The notes under the pieces: model-generated
Told to the model about the DNA's origin: nothing
Databases searched by the model: none
What the model saw: the letters and a program-made list of their open reading frames with translations, nothing else
Assembly: GCF_019749255.1 (NCBI RefSeq)
Contig: NZ_JACWFH010000020.1
Location: 1 to 64,000 of the forward strand
Origin: Mesobacillus maritimus
GTDB taxonomy: Bacteria > Bacillota > Bacilli > Bacillales > Cytobacillaceae
Direction: 5' to 3'
Length of the DNA: 64,000 bases
Program-made: the position numbers and the translations under genes
Shown: positions 44,655-53,081 of the stretch, in pieces
Layout of the letters: each line of letters begins with the position of its first letter
Position numbering within the stretch: position 1 is the first letter of the stretch

Positions 44655-44688
44655 GAAAAAATGCGTTCCTGGACGTTTAGGAACGCAT
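44655..44688 (-). terminator. Terminator of the arsI operon
   Basis: On the minus strand ATGCGTTCC-taaacgtcc-AGGAACGCAT is followed by TTTTTTCT. It is about 80 bases after the arsI stop codon. Confidence 0.7.
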
Positions 44689-44766
44689 CGAAAAGGTCGT
44701 ACTATCGTTCGATGTTTAATATCTTTTATTGACCTGGTTTGTTCATTTTTTCTGCCATTGGGGAAA

Positions 44767-45201
44767 TTACCTAGCATCAGAGGTTATATTTTCAGTTTCA
44801 CAACAAGAAGTTGCATTTACACCATTTTCTTCAACATCTTCTTTCGTGTAGAAAATTTCCCACTCGTTCCCATCTGGGTCATGAATCCAAAATTTATCTT
44901 GACGAGCGTAACAGCAGGTTGTATCAAATTCATCTATTTGTGAAAATATTCCGCTTTCCATAAGTCTAATCTTGTGTGCTTCCACCTCTTCTGTACTTTC
45001 AACTTGAAACCCAAAATGTCCAAGCTGATTTCCACTTACTTCATCTTGAAGGTTCAGAGTAAAGTTTAATCCTGGCGATTCAAGCAGGAACTTGGCATAA
45101 TCAGGTTTTACCTTAACTGGAGTAGTCCCGAATAATTTGCTATAAAACTCAATGGATCTTTCTAAATTTGTAACGTTAAGACCAATATGTGTGTATTTCA
45201 T
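44767..45201 (-). CDS. arsI: ArsI/CadI-family C-As lyase (VOC fold)
   Basis: The 144-residue protein matches ArsI, the dioxygenase that splits carbon-arsenic bonds of methylarsenite and aromatic arsenicals. Fe ligands H5, H62 and E115 and the substrate-binding pair C96-C97 (in DTTCCYAR) fall at exactly the numbering of ArsI. The start MKYTHIGLNVTNLERSIEFY is typical. The C-terminus has an extra pair, SCCETE. CadI, a cadmium-induced relative, is an alternative name for the family. It is the last gene of a three-gene minus-strand operon and has GGAGGAAACG as ribosome binding site. Confidence 0.88.
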   Translation of the reverse strand: MKYTHIGLNVTNLERSIEFYSKLFGTTPVKVKPDYAKFLLESPGLNFTLNLQDEVSGNQLGHFGFQVESTEEVEAHKIRLMESGIFSQIDEFDTTCCYARQDKFWIHDPDGNEWEIFYTKEDVEENGVNATSCCETENITSDAR

Positions 45202-45241
45202 TTCCGTTTCCTCCTACTATCCAATTATTTATGTGCTTGTT

Positions 45242-45451
45242 TTAACTTTCACAGCAAACTTCGTAGCTACAGCAATTTTCCTTAGAAGGAACAGAATTCT
45301 TTCGTGAATGAATATGCTGTAGCACATGTAAGAAACCCTGATAGAATGGTGTTTTATTTTTAACTGAATACCTATTTGCGGATATTTCTTTCGTCATTTC
45401 TTCCTTTTTCATTTCATAATAAAATTGTAATTCCATGTCGTTCAAGTACAT
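45242..45451 (-). CDS. Small protein with Cys-Cys tail, arsI operon
   Basis: The 69-residue product lies between marR and arsI. Residues 1-50 are a charged, partly aromatic region; the C-terminus has NCCSYEVCCES, two vicinal pairs five residues apart, that could bind As(III) or another soft metal. I recognise no family. The start has AGGGG about 9 bases upstream on the minus strand. It probably acts with ArsI, for example as an arsenical carrier, but this is inference. Confidence 0.65.
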   Translation of the reverse strand: MYLNDMELQFYYEMKKEEMTKEISANRYSVKNKTPFYQGFLHVLQHIHSRKNSVPSKENCCSYEVCCES

Positions 45452-45520
45452 ATTCCCAGCCCCTTTTATTTGTAATTTACAAGTGTTTGTTTATTTAAAA
45501 GAGCAAGAAAGAATCCTTGC

Positions 45521-45967
45521 TCAAATTAACGGCTTACAACAAACGGTTGATTTTGACATTGCTTCGTTTAGAAGTTTTATTGATTTAATGACCATTTCTC
45601 TTTCAAACTCACTCATATTTGAAAACACTTCATCAAGATATTGATTCATATCTGCATCAATCTTCGCTGCCACATAGTTTCCTTGCGTAGTTAGTGATAG
45701 TTGCGTAACACGACGATCTTCAGGTAGGGGCGTTTTCACTACGAGTTCCATTTTAACAAGCGTTTGTATTTGACGGCTAAAGGTGGTGATATCCATCCCC
45801 AACGTTTCAGCCACCTGTTGCATGGAAGGTTTGTCATTGCGAAATATCTCATATAAAATATGGCTTTGGACAAGGGATACTTCTTTGCCTCCAATTTGAC
45901 AACAATTTTTGTTCAATAGTCCAAAGCGCCTTGTCATTGTTTGAAAAAGTTCTCTAACATTTTCCAT
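45521..45967 (-). CDS. MarR family repressor with two Cys-Cys pairs
   Basis: The 148-residue MarR-fold protein starts at MENVRELFQT (GAGGTGG 6 bases upstream). It has the winged helix with QQVAETLGMDITTFSRQIQTL (recognition helix about 50-70) and wing LPEDRRVTQLSL. Unusual cysteine pairs sit at C22-C23 and C143-C144, close to the N- and C-terminal dimerisation helices, and could sense arsenicals. It is the first gene of the operon with the small CC protein and arsI, and a palindrome lies in its own promoter. Named regulation by arsenic is inferred. Confidence 0.8.
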   Translation of the reverse strand: MENVRELFQTMTRRFGLLNKNCCQIGGKEVSLVQSHILYEIFRNDKPSMQQVAETLGMDITTFSRQIQTLVKMELVVKTPLPEDRRVTQLSLTTQGNYVAAKIDADMNQYLDEVFSNMSEFEREMVIKSIKLLNEAMSKSTVCCKPLI

Positions 45968-45986
45968 TTCTTCCACCTCTAATTTA

Positions 45987-46015
45987 TTTATACACAATAT
46001 ACTTGTAAAATGCAA
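45987..46015 (-). promoter_or_regulatory. Promoter of the marR-arsI operon with operator candidate
   Basis: On the minus strand TTGCAT (46015-46010), 17 bases, TATAAA (45992-45987). TACAAGTATATTGTGTA in the spacer (minus strand) has TACA/TGTA ends and could be a MarR site. Confidence 0.55.
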
Positions 46016-46088
46016 CCTTTAAATGGATAATTTTGCAAATGATTTTATCTGTCCTGGTTATTTGTCGTTTCCGAAGGGAGGACAATCC

Positions 46089-46709
46089 TCATAATTCAAT
46101 TTTAAAAATCATGAGGAACCAAATGATTCCGAACGGGAAATAGAGAAGTGCATGGATAATGTCCCAAAAAAGAGTTCCGGTTGAAACAGTATAAATCATT
46201 AATTCTGAGTGAAAAGAAAGCAGCGCGACTATGCCCATAGATAGGAATAAAAGGCTATTTGACCTTTTGGTTAGAAATGAGACAATGCTTAGAATAACCA
46301 TCTCCACTGCAAAAATATGCCATGCAAGGACTTGCAATAACCAGCCGATAATCCCTATTGTGGAGTCCCATTCGATTGTTGGGTCAATGACAACATTTTG
46401 CAGAATTCCTGAAACAAATAATGCTATAAAACTGAGTTGTGCTATTGTTAAACTCCATTTTCCAACCTTGCCTAAAGGTTGCACCTCTTTTTTTAATCCA
46501 AACAGCGAGAACCAAAAACAAAGACAGAATGAAAGGGCTATAGCTGTTAAAGCGGTTGCTTGCGGGACTCCAAAAATCGGTAGTTCCCGATTTTGTGGGG
46601 TAGTGCCATGAGAGTAGGCGAATGCAATTCCATGAAGAATATAAAGACAGCACCCAATTATTCCACTAATCTTATAGAATCGTAAAAGTGAAAAGCGTTT
46701 TAATTCCAC
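46089..46709 (-). CDS. Multi-spanning membrane protein, unknown
   Basis: About 206 residues with six to seven transmembrane segments (for example ISGIIGCCLYILHGIAFAYS and GILQNVVIDPTIEW before a later one). Start GTG 46709 (or TTG 46712) follows GGGGG on the minus strand. No family is recognised. It is divergent from the similarly unrecognised membrane gene at 46888. Confidence 0.55.
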   Translation of the reverse strand: MELKRFSLLRFYKISGIIGCCLYILHGIAFAYSHGTTPQNRELPIFGVPQATALTAIALSFCLCFWFSLFGLKKEVQPLGKVGKWSLTIAQLSFIALFVSGILQNVVIDPTIEWDSTIGIIGWLLQVLAWHIFAVEMVILSIVSFLTKRSNSLLFLSMGIVALLSFHSELMIYTVSTGTLFWDIIHALLYFPFGIIWFLMIFKIEL

Positions 46710-46887
46710 CAAAACATTCCCCCTTCGTATTCCTTCCAAATTATGAGATGTTTTAAAACTATGTGATAACTGTGAAATGAATGAAAAAAATCATGGAACT
46801 AATTTTTGTGAGGAGTTCCAACAGTAGGAATTTTCCAGTAGAAAGCAGAATATATATTTACATATTTTGTAAAAAGGAAGGTCGGGT

Positions 46888-47493
46888 ATGAAAAAACTTT
46901 ATGCCATATTATGTGTAATCGGAGGACTATTATGGGGATTAAAGCCAGGTTATGATTGGCTCGTCATAGGCAGAGAAATAAATACAGGTTATACACCATC
47001 CCATTGGACAGATTATTGTAAATTTTTGTTTCCACTGCTTTGTGTAGGCGGGATAATGGTGTTGTTTAACTTGTATAAAAAGTCCATTAAAGCTTCGGCT
47101 ACCATCTTAACGATTTCATTAATTCTTCATACGCTATTTCATTTTTCGGAAATTTATATGCTAGATTCAAATATTCCATTCGGACTTCTCTTTTTGTTTA
47201 CAGGATTAATCACGATGGTATTTGGATCCATCATCCTTTGTCGTCAATTAAAAAGAATCCAAAGTGTCCCAAGGTCTTTAGCTTATTCTGCTTTGTTATT
47301 AATGATTAGTACTCTATTATTCTGTCTTTTGCCTTTTGTCTCCATGAGTCTTGATGATTCAAGTGAAGGGCCTATTATGGTGTTCCTTATGTTCCTAGGG
47401 GGAGTGAGTTGGTCGGCAATCGGTGTGAGCCTGCTGTCTATTGTAAATAGCAAATCTAGTAATGTTCAAAGTGGAATGCAATTAGACGAATAA
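46888..47493 (+). CDS. Multi-spanning membrane protein, unknown
   Basis: A 201-residue protein with about six transmembrane segments: LYAILCVIGGLLWGLKPGYDW first, then segments with LFPLLCVGGIMVLFNLY and GLLFLFTGLITMVFGSIIL. I know no family. AAGGAAGG precedes the ATG. It is followed by the palindrome at 47507-47555. Confidence 0.6.
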   Translation: MKKLYAILCVIGGLLWGLKPGYDWLVIGREINTGYTPSHWTDYCKFLFPLLCVGGIMVLFNLYKKSIKASATILTISLILHTLFHFSEIYMLDSNIPFGLLFLFTGLITMVFGSIILCRQLKRIQSVPRSLAYSALLLMISTLLFCLLPFVSMSLDDSSEGPIMVFLMFLGGVSWSAIGVSLLSIVNSKSSNVQSGMQLDE

Positions 47494-47506
47494 ATCTCAA
47501 CACTAA

Positions 47507-47555
47507 AATGGTGCCATGCAATCCTCCTTTATTTATTGGAGGTGCATGGCACCAT
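47507..47555. repeat. Long palindrome, relative of the 43-bp element
   Basis: AATGGTGCCATGCA and TGCATGGCACCATT pair, with CCTCC/GGAGG inside and a short AT-rich loop. It follows the stop codon at 47493. The arms resemble those of the elements at 49220 and 54408 but are a different variant. Confidence 0.7.
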
Positions 47556-47737
47556 TAGTATAAAAATATTTTCCTATATTGGTACGTTTATAGTGCTTAA
47601 AACAACCTCGAATTCTTGCTTATAAAATGGTGATCCTCACAACCATTACGATATGAGTAAAACTAGGATTTAGTTAGACATAACGTTTGAAATTCAGAAA
47701 AACATCTCTAGGAATGATTCTTTTCACTGGATGTTTC

Positions 47738-48718
47738 CTACGGCTCTGGTACCGATTGTAAGAATGCTTGAAGCGATTGTTTATTTTGTGAAAAATCAAT
47801 TTCTAATACATCTCCAAGAGTATCATGGCGTTTGTTTTCAAAACTTCCATCTTCAGGGATGCGTAAAGTTTCAATCTCTCCGCTTTCTTTCGTTAAAACG
47901 TTTTTTCCGATACTCAATAGGGTAGAGGTGTGAATATTCGTGTCGAGGTATGTATGTAACAAATCTAATAGCTCGGGAAGTTTGGCTATATTTTGCAGAC
48001 CTACGGCTTCTTCCTTTAATTTGGATATGACCTCTTGTTGTCTTTGAACACGACCAAAATCGCTCAAGCGATCCTGACGAAAACGAACATATCCTAGCAG
48101 TTCTTTTCCATGCAATCGTTGTTTGCCTTTTTCTAAAGTCATCTCGATTCCATCAGACATCTCATAGGGAATATCGACTTCAATTCCATTGGGTACAAGG
48201 AGATCAACGGCTTCTTCGAATCCTTCAAAATCAATCATCGCATAATAATGGAGGTTTACCCCAAAGTTTTCTTTAATGGTTTCACGTAGTAATTCAGGGC
48301 CGCCGAACGTAAAGGCGGCATTCAGTTTTTGTTGTCCATAATCAGGCACCGAAACAAGCATATCACGCATGAGCGAAATCAGTTTTATTTTACTAGTTTG
48401 TGGGTCGTAATGGGCAATCATAATGGTATCTGTGCGAGCTTGTTCTTCCCCGCGGGAGTCGCTTCCTAATAACAGAACATTCACTTCATCTAGTGTGTTT
48501 TCTTCTCCTTGAAATACTAGATTGTCTTCTCTTTCATATGTATGGTTGGGTTCGTCTTTCTTGAATGGTTGATTAATCGTTTTTATCGCCCCTTCAATGG
48601 ACTCTATGATGGTAAAAAGACCAACCATAAAGACTCCGAAGAGCAGAAAGGCGCCAAAAACTCTCCCCCACTTTACTCTAAATCTACTCCTTTTTCTCCG
48701 TGACAAAACGTGCACCAC
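47738..48718 (-). CDS. LCP (LytR-CpsA-Psr) family cell-wall glycopolymer ligase
   Basis: The 326-residue protein has a basic N-terminus, one transmembrane segment (GRVFGAFLLFGVFMVGLFTII, about residues 19-39) and an extracellular LCP domain with LLLGSDSRGEEQARTDTIM (phosphate-binding R, D), SLMRDMLVSVPDYGQQKLN and YVRFRQDRLSDFGRVQRQQ. Family members attach wall teichoic acid or similar polymers to peptidoglycan. Signature residues are intact. Confidence 0.92.
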   Translation of the reverse strand: MVHVLSRRKRSRFRVKWGRVFGAFLLFGVFMVGLFTIIESIEGAIKTINQPFKKDEPNHTYEREDNLVFQGEENTLDEVNVLLLGSDSRGEEQARTDTIMIAHYDPQTSKIKLISLMRDMLVSVPDYGQQKLNAAFTFGGPELLRETIKENFGVNLHYYAMIDFEGFEEAVDLLVPNGIEVDIPYEMSDGIEMTLEKGKQRLHGKELLGYVRFRQDRLSDFGRVQRQQEVISKLKEEAVGLQNIAKLPELLDLLHTYLDTNIHTSTLLSIGKNVLTKESGEIETLRIPEDGSFENKRHDTLGDVLEIDFSQNKQSLQAFLQSVPEP

Positions 48719-49032
48719 CTAGCCAGAATAATGATAGCCAATCACAAATAACTGCCTCCTCCCTAAAATGGGAATCGACATGTTCCTACAAACTTCTTGA
48801 GAGTCCCATTATTTCATAAATTAATTTCAGTCTATTGAATATCAGATTACAGTTTGATGACAGGAGCACCCCAGGTGAAACCCGAGTGACCACTAGCTTT
48901 GTGTAACTTTAAAAAAATCCCATTTTTTCAATAAAATGTATTTGTACACAAGAAAAAAACTCCTATTGTAGAAGTGTTTGACCTTGTTTTGTTCCCTTTA
49001 AACAAACAAGTCTTCTACAAAGGAGTTTCAAA
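48719..49032. other. Intergenic region with transposase leader
   Basis: Nothing recognised up to about 48956; then the inverted-repeat leader of a transposase remnant (48958-49028). Confidence 0.4.
48958..49028 (+). repeat. Inverted-repeat leader of the transposase remnant
   Basis: AACTCCTATTGTAGAAG (about 48958-48974) pairs with CTTCTACAAAGGAGTT (about 49011-49026), a stem of about 16 bp around a 36-base loop just 5' of the transposase start. It could hide the start region (GGAG) in a hairpin when transcribed from outside, as in several insertion sequences. Confidence 0.55.
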
Positions 49033-49338
49033 ATGAACAAGAAAAGTATAGGACGTGAACTGCTCATTTGTCAATGTCTTTCCCAACTTCCACTGGAGGA
49101 TTATGATTGTCCACTAATTGATTACGGGAAAAAATTTTCAACTAAATCCTTAATAAAAATTTTTGTAGCGGCCCAGTTGGACGAATGGGATTCGTATAAA
49201 AACATGGAAGAAAAGTGTAAAGTGACAGGCACCTCCCAGTTACTGGGAGGTGCCTGTCACTTGGATGTACTTGGGAAAGCACTTGGAAAACACTTGGAAA
49301 AATTAAAGGTGTACAGGCGCATCGTTTCATTGGTATAA
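49033..49338 (+). pseudogene. Truncated transposase (IS4-like N-terminal part) interrupted by a palindrome
   Basis: Residues 1-61 (start MNKKSIGRELLICQCLSQLP, then FSTKSLIKIFVAAQLDEWDSYKNMEEK) look like the N-terminal domain of a Bacillus transposase of IS4-like type. At 49220 the 43-bp palindrome starts, and the frame continues through it as VTGTSQLLGGACHL, then into unrelated sequence. The catalytic domain is absent. It is a remnant. The IS family call is tentative. Confidence 0.55.
49220..49262. repeat. 43-bp perfect palindromic element (copy 1)
   Basis: AAGTGACAGGCACCTCCCA, loop GTTAC, and the exact complement of the arm (19-bp arms). The core TGACAGGCACCTCCCA is shared with the element at 54408. 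It sits inside the transposase remnant. Confidence 0.9.
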
Positions 49339-49387
49339 TTTTATTAGTCTAAATAATCAGAAAAAACATGTTGAGGAGGAATAAAGG

Positions 49388-50176
49388 ATGGAGCATATTA
49401 TAGTAGATACGCAGTACGGGGTCCGGACATTGACCCTTAACAGACCTGAGCGTTTGAATGCGGTGAATGATAAACTAAGCACGGAAATAATTCAGGCCAT
49501 CTCTGAGGCTTCAGCCGATGATGAAGTCCGTGTTATCGTGATTACTGGAAGTGGAAGAGGATTTTGTGCGGGTCTTGACTTGACTGATTATGCGAAGCGA
49601 GACACAACAAATGAATCACGTCATAAAAAGTTGGACGACTTAGGGTGGGTTGGTCATCAAGCATTAGGAATTGTTCATTGTGATAAACCAGTTATCGCAG
49701 CAATAAATGGGATTGCTGCTGGGGCAGGACTCGCACTTGCTCTTGCATGTGATATGCGTTTTATGTCAGCTGGTGCAAAGGTAACAGCTGGATACATTCG
49801 TCGCGGACTCAGCCCAGATGCGGGTATGACTTACTTTTTACCGAGATTGGTTGGACAGGCCAAAGCCGCAGAATTGATTTATACAGGTCGGGACATCACT
49901 CCGGAGGAAGCTGAACGTTTAGGGTTAGTAAACGGAATCTTCCCTGAGGAGGAGTTTCATGAACAGGTGATGGCATTTGCCAGAACATTAGCCGAGGGGC
50001 CACCGGTTGCGATGACGCTCTCGAAAAGATTGCTTGCCGCTAGCCAGGACACAGATTTAACGACCATTCTAAAACAAGAATACTCTTCGATTAAAGTGTG
50101 TTTCGGAACGAAAGATGTTCAGGAAGGCGTACAAGCTTTTGCTGAAAAAAGAAAGCCTGTCTTTAGAGGCGAATAG
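49388..50176 (+). CDS. Enoyl-CoA hydratase/isomerase family protein
   Basis: The 262-residue crotonase has VRTLTLNRPERLNAVNDKL, oxyanion segment GSGRGFCAGLDLTDY, AINGIAAGAGLALALACDMR and GYIRRGLSPDAGMTYFLPRLVG, so catalytic residues are in place. It hydrates enoyl-CoA or isomerises acyl-CoA in fatty acid or aromatic degradation; the exact acyl group is unknown. GAGGAGG precedes the ATG. Unlike the 18.6 kb crotonase it is intact. A terminator follows. Confidence 0.9.
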   Translation: MEHIIVDTQYGVRTLTLNRPERLNAVNDKLSTEIIQAISEASADDEVRVIVITGSGRGFCAGLDLTDYAKRDTTNESRHKKLDDLGWVGHQALGIVHCDKPVIAAINGIAAGAGLALALACDMRFMSAGAKVTAGYIRRGLSPDAGMTYFLPRLVGQAKAAELIYTGRDITPEEAERLGLVNGIFPEEEFHEQVMAFARTLAEGPPVAMTLSKRLLAASQDTDLTTILKQEYSSIKVCFGTKDVQEGVQAFAEKRKPVFRGE

Positions 50177-50303
50177 TTTTTATAACTAAGGCTATATAAA
50201 AAGGATCTTCAGTTCAGATAGCGTGGAGAAAACTTAAATTTGCAGACTAATTAGCAAACGATTTTGCAACATAAATAGCAATTAATTATCATTCAATGAA
50301 CAC

Positions 50304-50331
50304 AAAAAAGCTTGGGATATCCCAAGCTTTT
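50304..50331. terminator. Bidirectional terminator
   Basis: AAAAAAGCTTGGGATATCCCAAGCTTTT, perfect palindrome between the convergent genes ending at 50176 and 50374. Confidence 0.8.
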
Positions 50332-50373
50332 ATTCTGATGTGGGCGTTCTCATACTCCCAAAGCACCCGTTCG

Positions 50374-50736
50374 TTAAACTCTATTTAAATGTGTATCTTT
50401 AAAATTAGTTGTATATTTAAGCCCGTAACCAATTGCTCTATCCATCCCTATATGAGCTGACCAAATTAACCCTACTGCCAACACCAACTGATTCGATAGG
50501 AGTAAACCTACTATTACAATAGTAATCGACAAACTATAAGTATGAAAGAGATTATAGCATTTTGCTCCAACTTTACTGTTAATCAAATACCCTATCATTG
50601 AAATGTCAGGTGCTAACAATAATAATAAAAACATTCCCCAACTGTACTCATTTTCCGAATAAAGATAGACACTTAACACAAAAACTGCCAGCCCTTCAAT
50701 GTGTAACATAATTTTATTCAACTTTGTTTCCCCCAC
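50374..50736 (-). CDS. DUF4260 family membrane protein
   Basis: The 120-residue protein with three to four transmembrane segments has LLLLAPDISMIGYLINSKVG, NLFHTYSLS, and SAHIGMDRAIGYGLKYTTNF near the C-terminus. This pattern corresponds to DUF4260. Function unknown. It lies in a small-gene region with no operon partner. Confidence 0.7.
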   Translation of the reverse strand: MGETKLNKIMLHIEGLAVFVLSVYLYSENEYSWGMFLLLLLAPDISMIGYLINSKVGAKCYNLFHTYSLSITIVIVGLLLSNQLVLAVGLIWSAHIGMDRAIGYGLKYTTNFKDTHLNRV

Positions 50737-51151
50737 TTTTTCAATGTAATTCTTTAATACATAGGGTAAATCTCCTTTGTTAAAGATTACAGCCTCGTTG
50801 GTTAAGGAACTGAATTTTCATAATCTTTAAGTATATATTACCACATAATGTAAAAAAATCTTGAGTTTTCTTGAAACAGACCGATAATTACATAGCGATT
50901 CATAAGTAAAATAGCACCCTAATTCGCACGATGACACTATACTATGCGTTAAAATCGGCTTTGGGTTATCAATGTCACCCCAACTTAAAAAACAGCTTTA
51001 TTTTAAATGTCTCTACTAGCAGGATAAATAGCATGATAGCCTAGCGTATGGTATATTAAAAACTTAGGATAATTACGACTACTTTTGCTCATAATTGTAA
51101 CGGATGCCACGAACAGCCTCCGCCTAGTGAAAAATATGGAGGGATAAGAAA
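50737..51151. other. Intergenic region, no gene seen
   Basis: About 415 AT-rich bases between the DUF4260 gene and the zinc-ribbon gene. I see no ORF, repeat or clear terminator. A GGAGGG ribosome binding site at 51138-51143 belongs to the next gene. Confidence 0.4.
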
Positions 51152-51361
51152 ATGAATAAGCGATGGACCATTGATAAAATTAAAGAATTTGTTGAGAAGA
51201 ATTCGGAAAGCAAGTTATTGACGACGGAATATCACGGATTTTCTCAAAAGTTATTATTTAAATGTTCATGTGGGAGCAATTTTGAAAAAACTTTTAAGAA
51301 ATTTAAAGATAATCACCAGCGTAAATGTGAAGTGTGTCAACCGCCGAAAACATCACGCTAA
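51152..51361 (+). CDS. Small zinc-ribbon protein, homing-endonuclease-like
   Basis: The 69-residue protein has WTIDKIKEFVEKNS, LLTTEYHGFSQKLLFKCSCGSNFEKTFKKFK and a final CEVCQ. Two CxC/CxxC pairs (CSCG and CEVC) make a zinc ribbon of the kind seen in short repeat units next to phage and HNH/homing endonuclease genes. Here it is a single unit with no endonuclease domain, so it may be an orphan fragment. GGAGGG lies 8 bases upstream. Confidence 0.55.
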   Translation: MNKRWTIDKIKEFVEKNSESKLLTTEYHGFSQKLLFKCSCGSNFEKTFKKFKDNHQRKCEVCQPPKTSR

Positions 51362-51392
51362 CTTGTGCTTGTTTAAATTGAATAGGAGTATA

Positions 51393-51428
51393 CATGAAGC
51401 GTTAGTCCAAGAAGGATTAACGCTTCAT
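51393..51428 (+). terminator. Hairpin after the zinc-ribbon gene
   Basis: ATGAAGCGTTAgTCC pairs with GGAtTAACGCTTCAT around AAGAA; the tail is only moderately T-rich. Confidence 0.45.
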
Positions 51429-51582
51429 TTCATGGAATTAATAAATTCCATAAAGTTTCAAACATAAAAGTAAAAATGGATATGTGCTAAGGAAAATAGA
51501 TAAAGGGGAGAACTGATTTTGTAAGTGTAAAGTATCATGGTTTTGCGATAAGATGGTGATGAGAATAATGGTGGGGCAGAGT

Positions 51583-51774
51583 ATGAAAAGATATAAGTTA
51601 AAGAAGAATTTTAAAGGGATAAAAAAAGGAACGCAATTCTATTTAATAGCTGAATCAGAATTCATCGGAATCAAAGAGTTTGTCTTACGATCAGAAGACT
51701 TATCAGTAAGGCTAGCGATCAGCGACAGTGAGTTGCGTAAGAACTTCTACTTATTATACGAAAAGCATAAGTGA
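51583..51774 (+). CDS. Small basic protein, unknown
   Basis: A 63-residue basic protein (start MKRYKLKKNFKGIKKGTQF) with mostly strand-like segments and a C-terminal NFYLLYEKHK. GGGG lies upstream of ATG 51583. No family recognised. Confidence 0.45.
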   Translation: MKRYKLKKNFKGIKKGTQFYLIAESEFIGIKEFVLRSEDLSVRLAISDSELRKNFYLLYEKHK

Positions 51775-51785
51775 AAATTAGAGTG

Positions 51786-51925
51786 TTGACAAAAATAGTA
51801 TTACGTATTACTATTATCTCATATTCAAGATAAATGATTTCGAGATATATGTACGGACCCCATAAGACCTAACAATGCGTTTGGTTCAAATTCTAAAGAT
51901 TTTTTTTGGACTAATATCTCGAATT
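51786..51925 (+). promoter_or_regulatory. Promoter with MhqR-like operators upstream of the mhq-like cluster
   Basis: TTGACA (51786-51791), 17 bases, TACTAT (51809-51814). TATCTCATATTCAAGATA (51815-51832) follows at the transcript start and resembles the MhqR operator of Bacillus subtilis; TTTCGAGATATA (51838-51849) and TATCTCGAATT (51915-51925) are two further half-like sites. TAGTATTACGTATTACTA (51796-51813) is a near-palindrome that could be a second, YodB-type site. The nearest gene starts at 52049. Confidence 0.55.
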
Positions 51926-52048
51926 AAAAATATTTAAAAATAGGATAATATGGATCGCTTTTCAAATAGATGATTCATTAGTTTTGATGTGGTTTTGTGA
52001 ACAGTGCTTAGTTGATTGCTGATCTTGATAAAAAGGAGTTGTTTAAAA

Positions 52049-52987
52049 ATGGGAAAGAAAACAATGGGGATTCACCACATCACTGCCATCGTTGGTCATC
52101 CACAAGAGAATGTTGATTTTTACGCCGGTGTTTTGGGTCTGCGTTTGGTGAAACAGACAGTAAATTTTGATGACCCAGGTACGTATCATCTTTACTTTGG
52201 TGATGAGGGTGGAAAACCGGGTACGATCATAACCTTTTTCCCGTGGGCGAATGCTTATCAGGGGAAAATCGGAGATGGCCAAGTAGGTGTTACTTCTTAT
52301 GTTGTTCCTAAAGGTAGCATGGCATTTTGGGAGAAGAGACTTGCAAAGTTTGGCGTTTCTTTTTCTAAAATGGAGCGTTTTGGAGAACAATCAATCGTAT
52401 TTGATGATCCACATGGCCTACATTTGGAAATTGTTGAAAGAGAAGAAGGCGAAAACAATAATTGGAATTTCGGTGAGGTAGTGCCTGAAGTCGCAATCAA
52501 AGGTTTTGGAGGAGCGACTCTATATTCAACTCGCCCTGATAAAACAGGAGAATTGTTAGAAAAAATTATGGGACTTGAGTTGGTTGGGAAAGAAGGAGAA
52601 TTCGCTCGTTATCGTTCAACTGGTGATATTGGAAATATCATTGACCTAAAATTAACTACGGTTGGACGTGGGCAAATGGGGGTAGGAACGGTGCACCATA
52701 TTGCCTGGAGAGCAGAAGATGACCAAGATCAATTAGATTGGCAAAAGTTTGTTGCAGCGAGTGGCTATGGGGTTACTGCCGTCCGGGATCGTAACTACTT
52801 TAACGCGATTTATTTTAGAGAGCATGGGGAAATCCTTTTTGAAATTGCCACTGACCCACCTGGATTTGCACATGATGAATCGCCCGATACGATGGGGAAA
52901 CAATTGATGTTACCAGCACAATATGAACCACATCGAGAGCAGCTTGAGAGAGAATTGCTGCCAATCGAAGTTAGAGTGTTAGATTGA
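52049..52987 (+). CDS. mhqO: Ring-cleaving dioxygenase (MhqO-like, VOC fold)
   Basis: The product (312 residues from ATG 52049) is a two-domain VOC protein: MGIHHITAIVGHPQENVDFYAGVLGLRLVKQTVNFDDPGTYHLYFGD in the first domain and VGTVHHIAWRAEDDQDQLDWQ in the second, with a metal histidine in HHI and the C-terminal EILFEIATDPPG glutamate. It resembles MhqO/MhqA/MhqE glyoxalase-type dioxygenases induced by methylhydroquinone and catechol stress. AAAGGAG lies 9 bases upstream. Together with the next two genes it forms an mhq-like detoxification cluster. Confidence 0.85.
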   Translation: MGKKTMGIHHITAIVGHPQENVDFYAGVLGLRLVKQTVNFDDPGTYHLYFGDEGGKPGTIITFFPWANAYQGKIGDGQVGVTSYVVPKGSMAFWEKRLAKFGVSFSKMERFGEQSIVFDDPHGLHLEIVEREEGENNNWNFGEVVPEVAIKGFGGATLYSTRPDKTGELLEKIMGLELVGKEGEFARYRSTGDIGNIIDLKLTTVGRGQMGVGTVHHIAWRAEDDQDQLDWQKFVAASGYGVTAVRDRNYFNAIYFREHGEILFEIATDPPGFAHDESPDTMGKQLMLPAQYEPHREQLERELLPIEVRVLD

Positions 52988-53081
52988 TAGATAGCTGGAA
53001 ACACCGCACATCTAGTACCCTTTGGTTGTTTATAAGCGATTTTACCTGGGGTTATGCTGCGTTTAGGAAAGGAGATTCATA

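Noticed and set aside
44758-44943. Plus-strand small frame over arsI
   Set aside because: It is the complement of the arsI C-terminus and has no start signals.
50374-51774. Prophage or integrated element remnant
   Set aside because: Only small orphan genes are present; there is no integrase, no structural gene and no attachment-site-like repeat.
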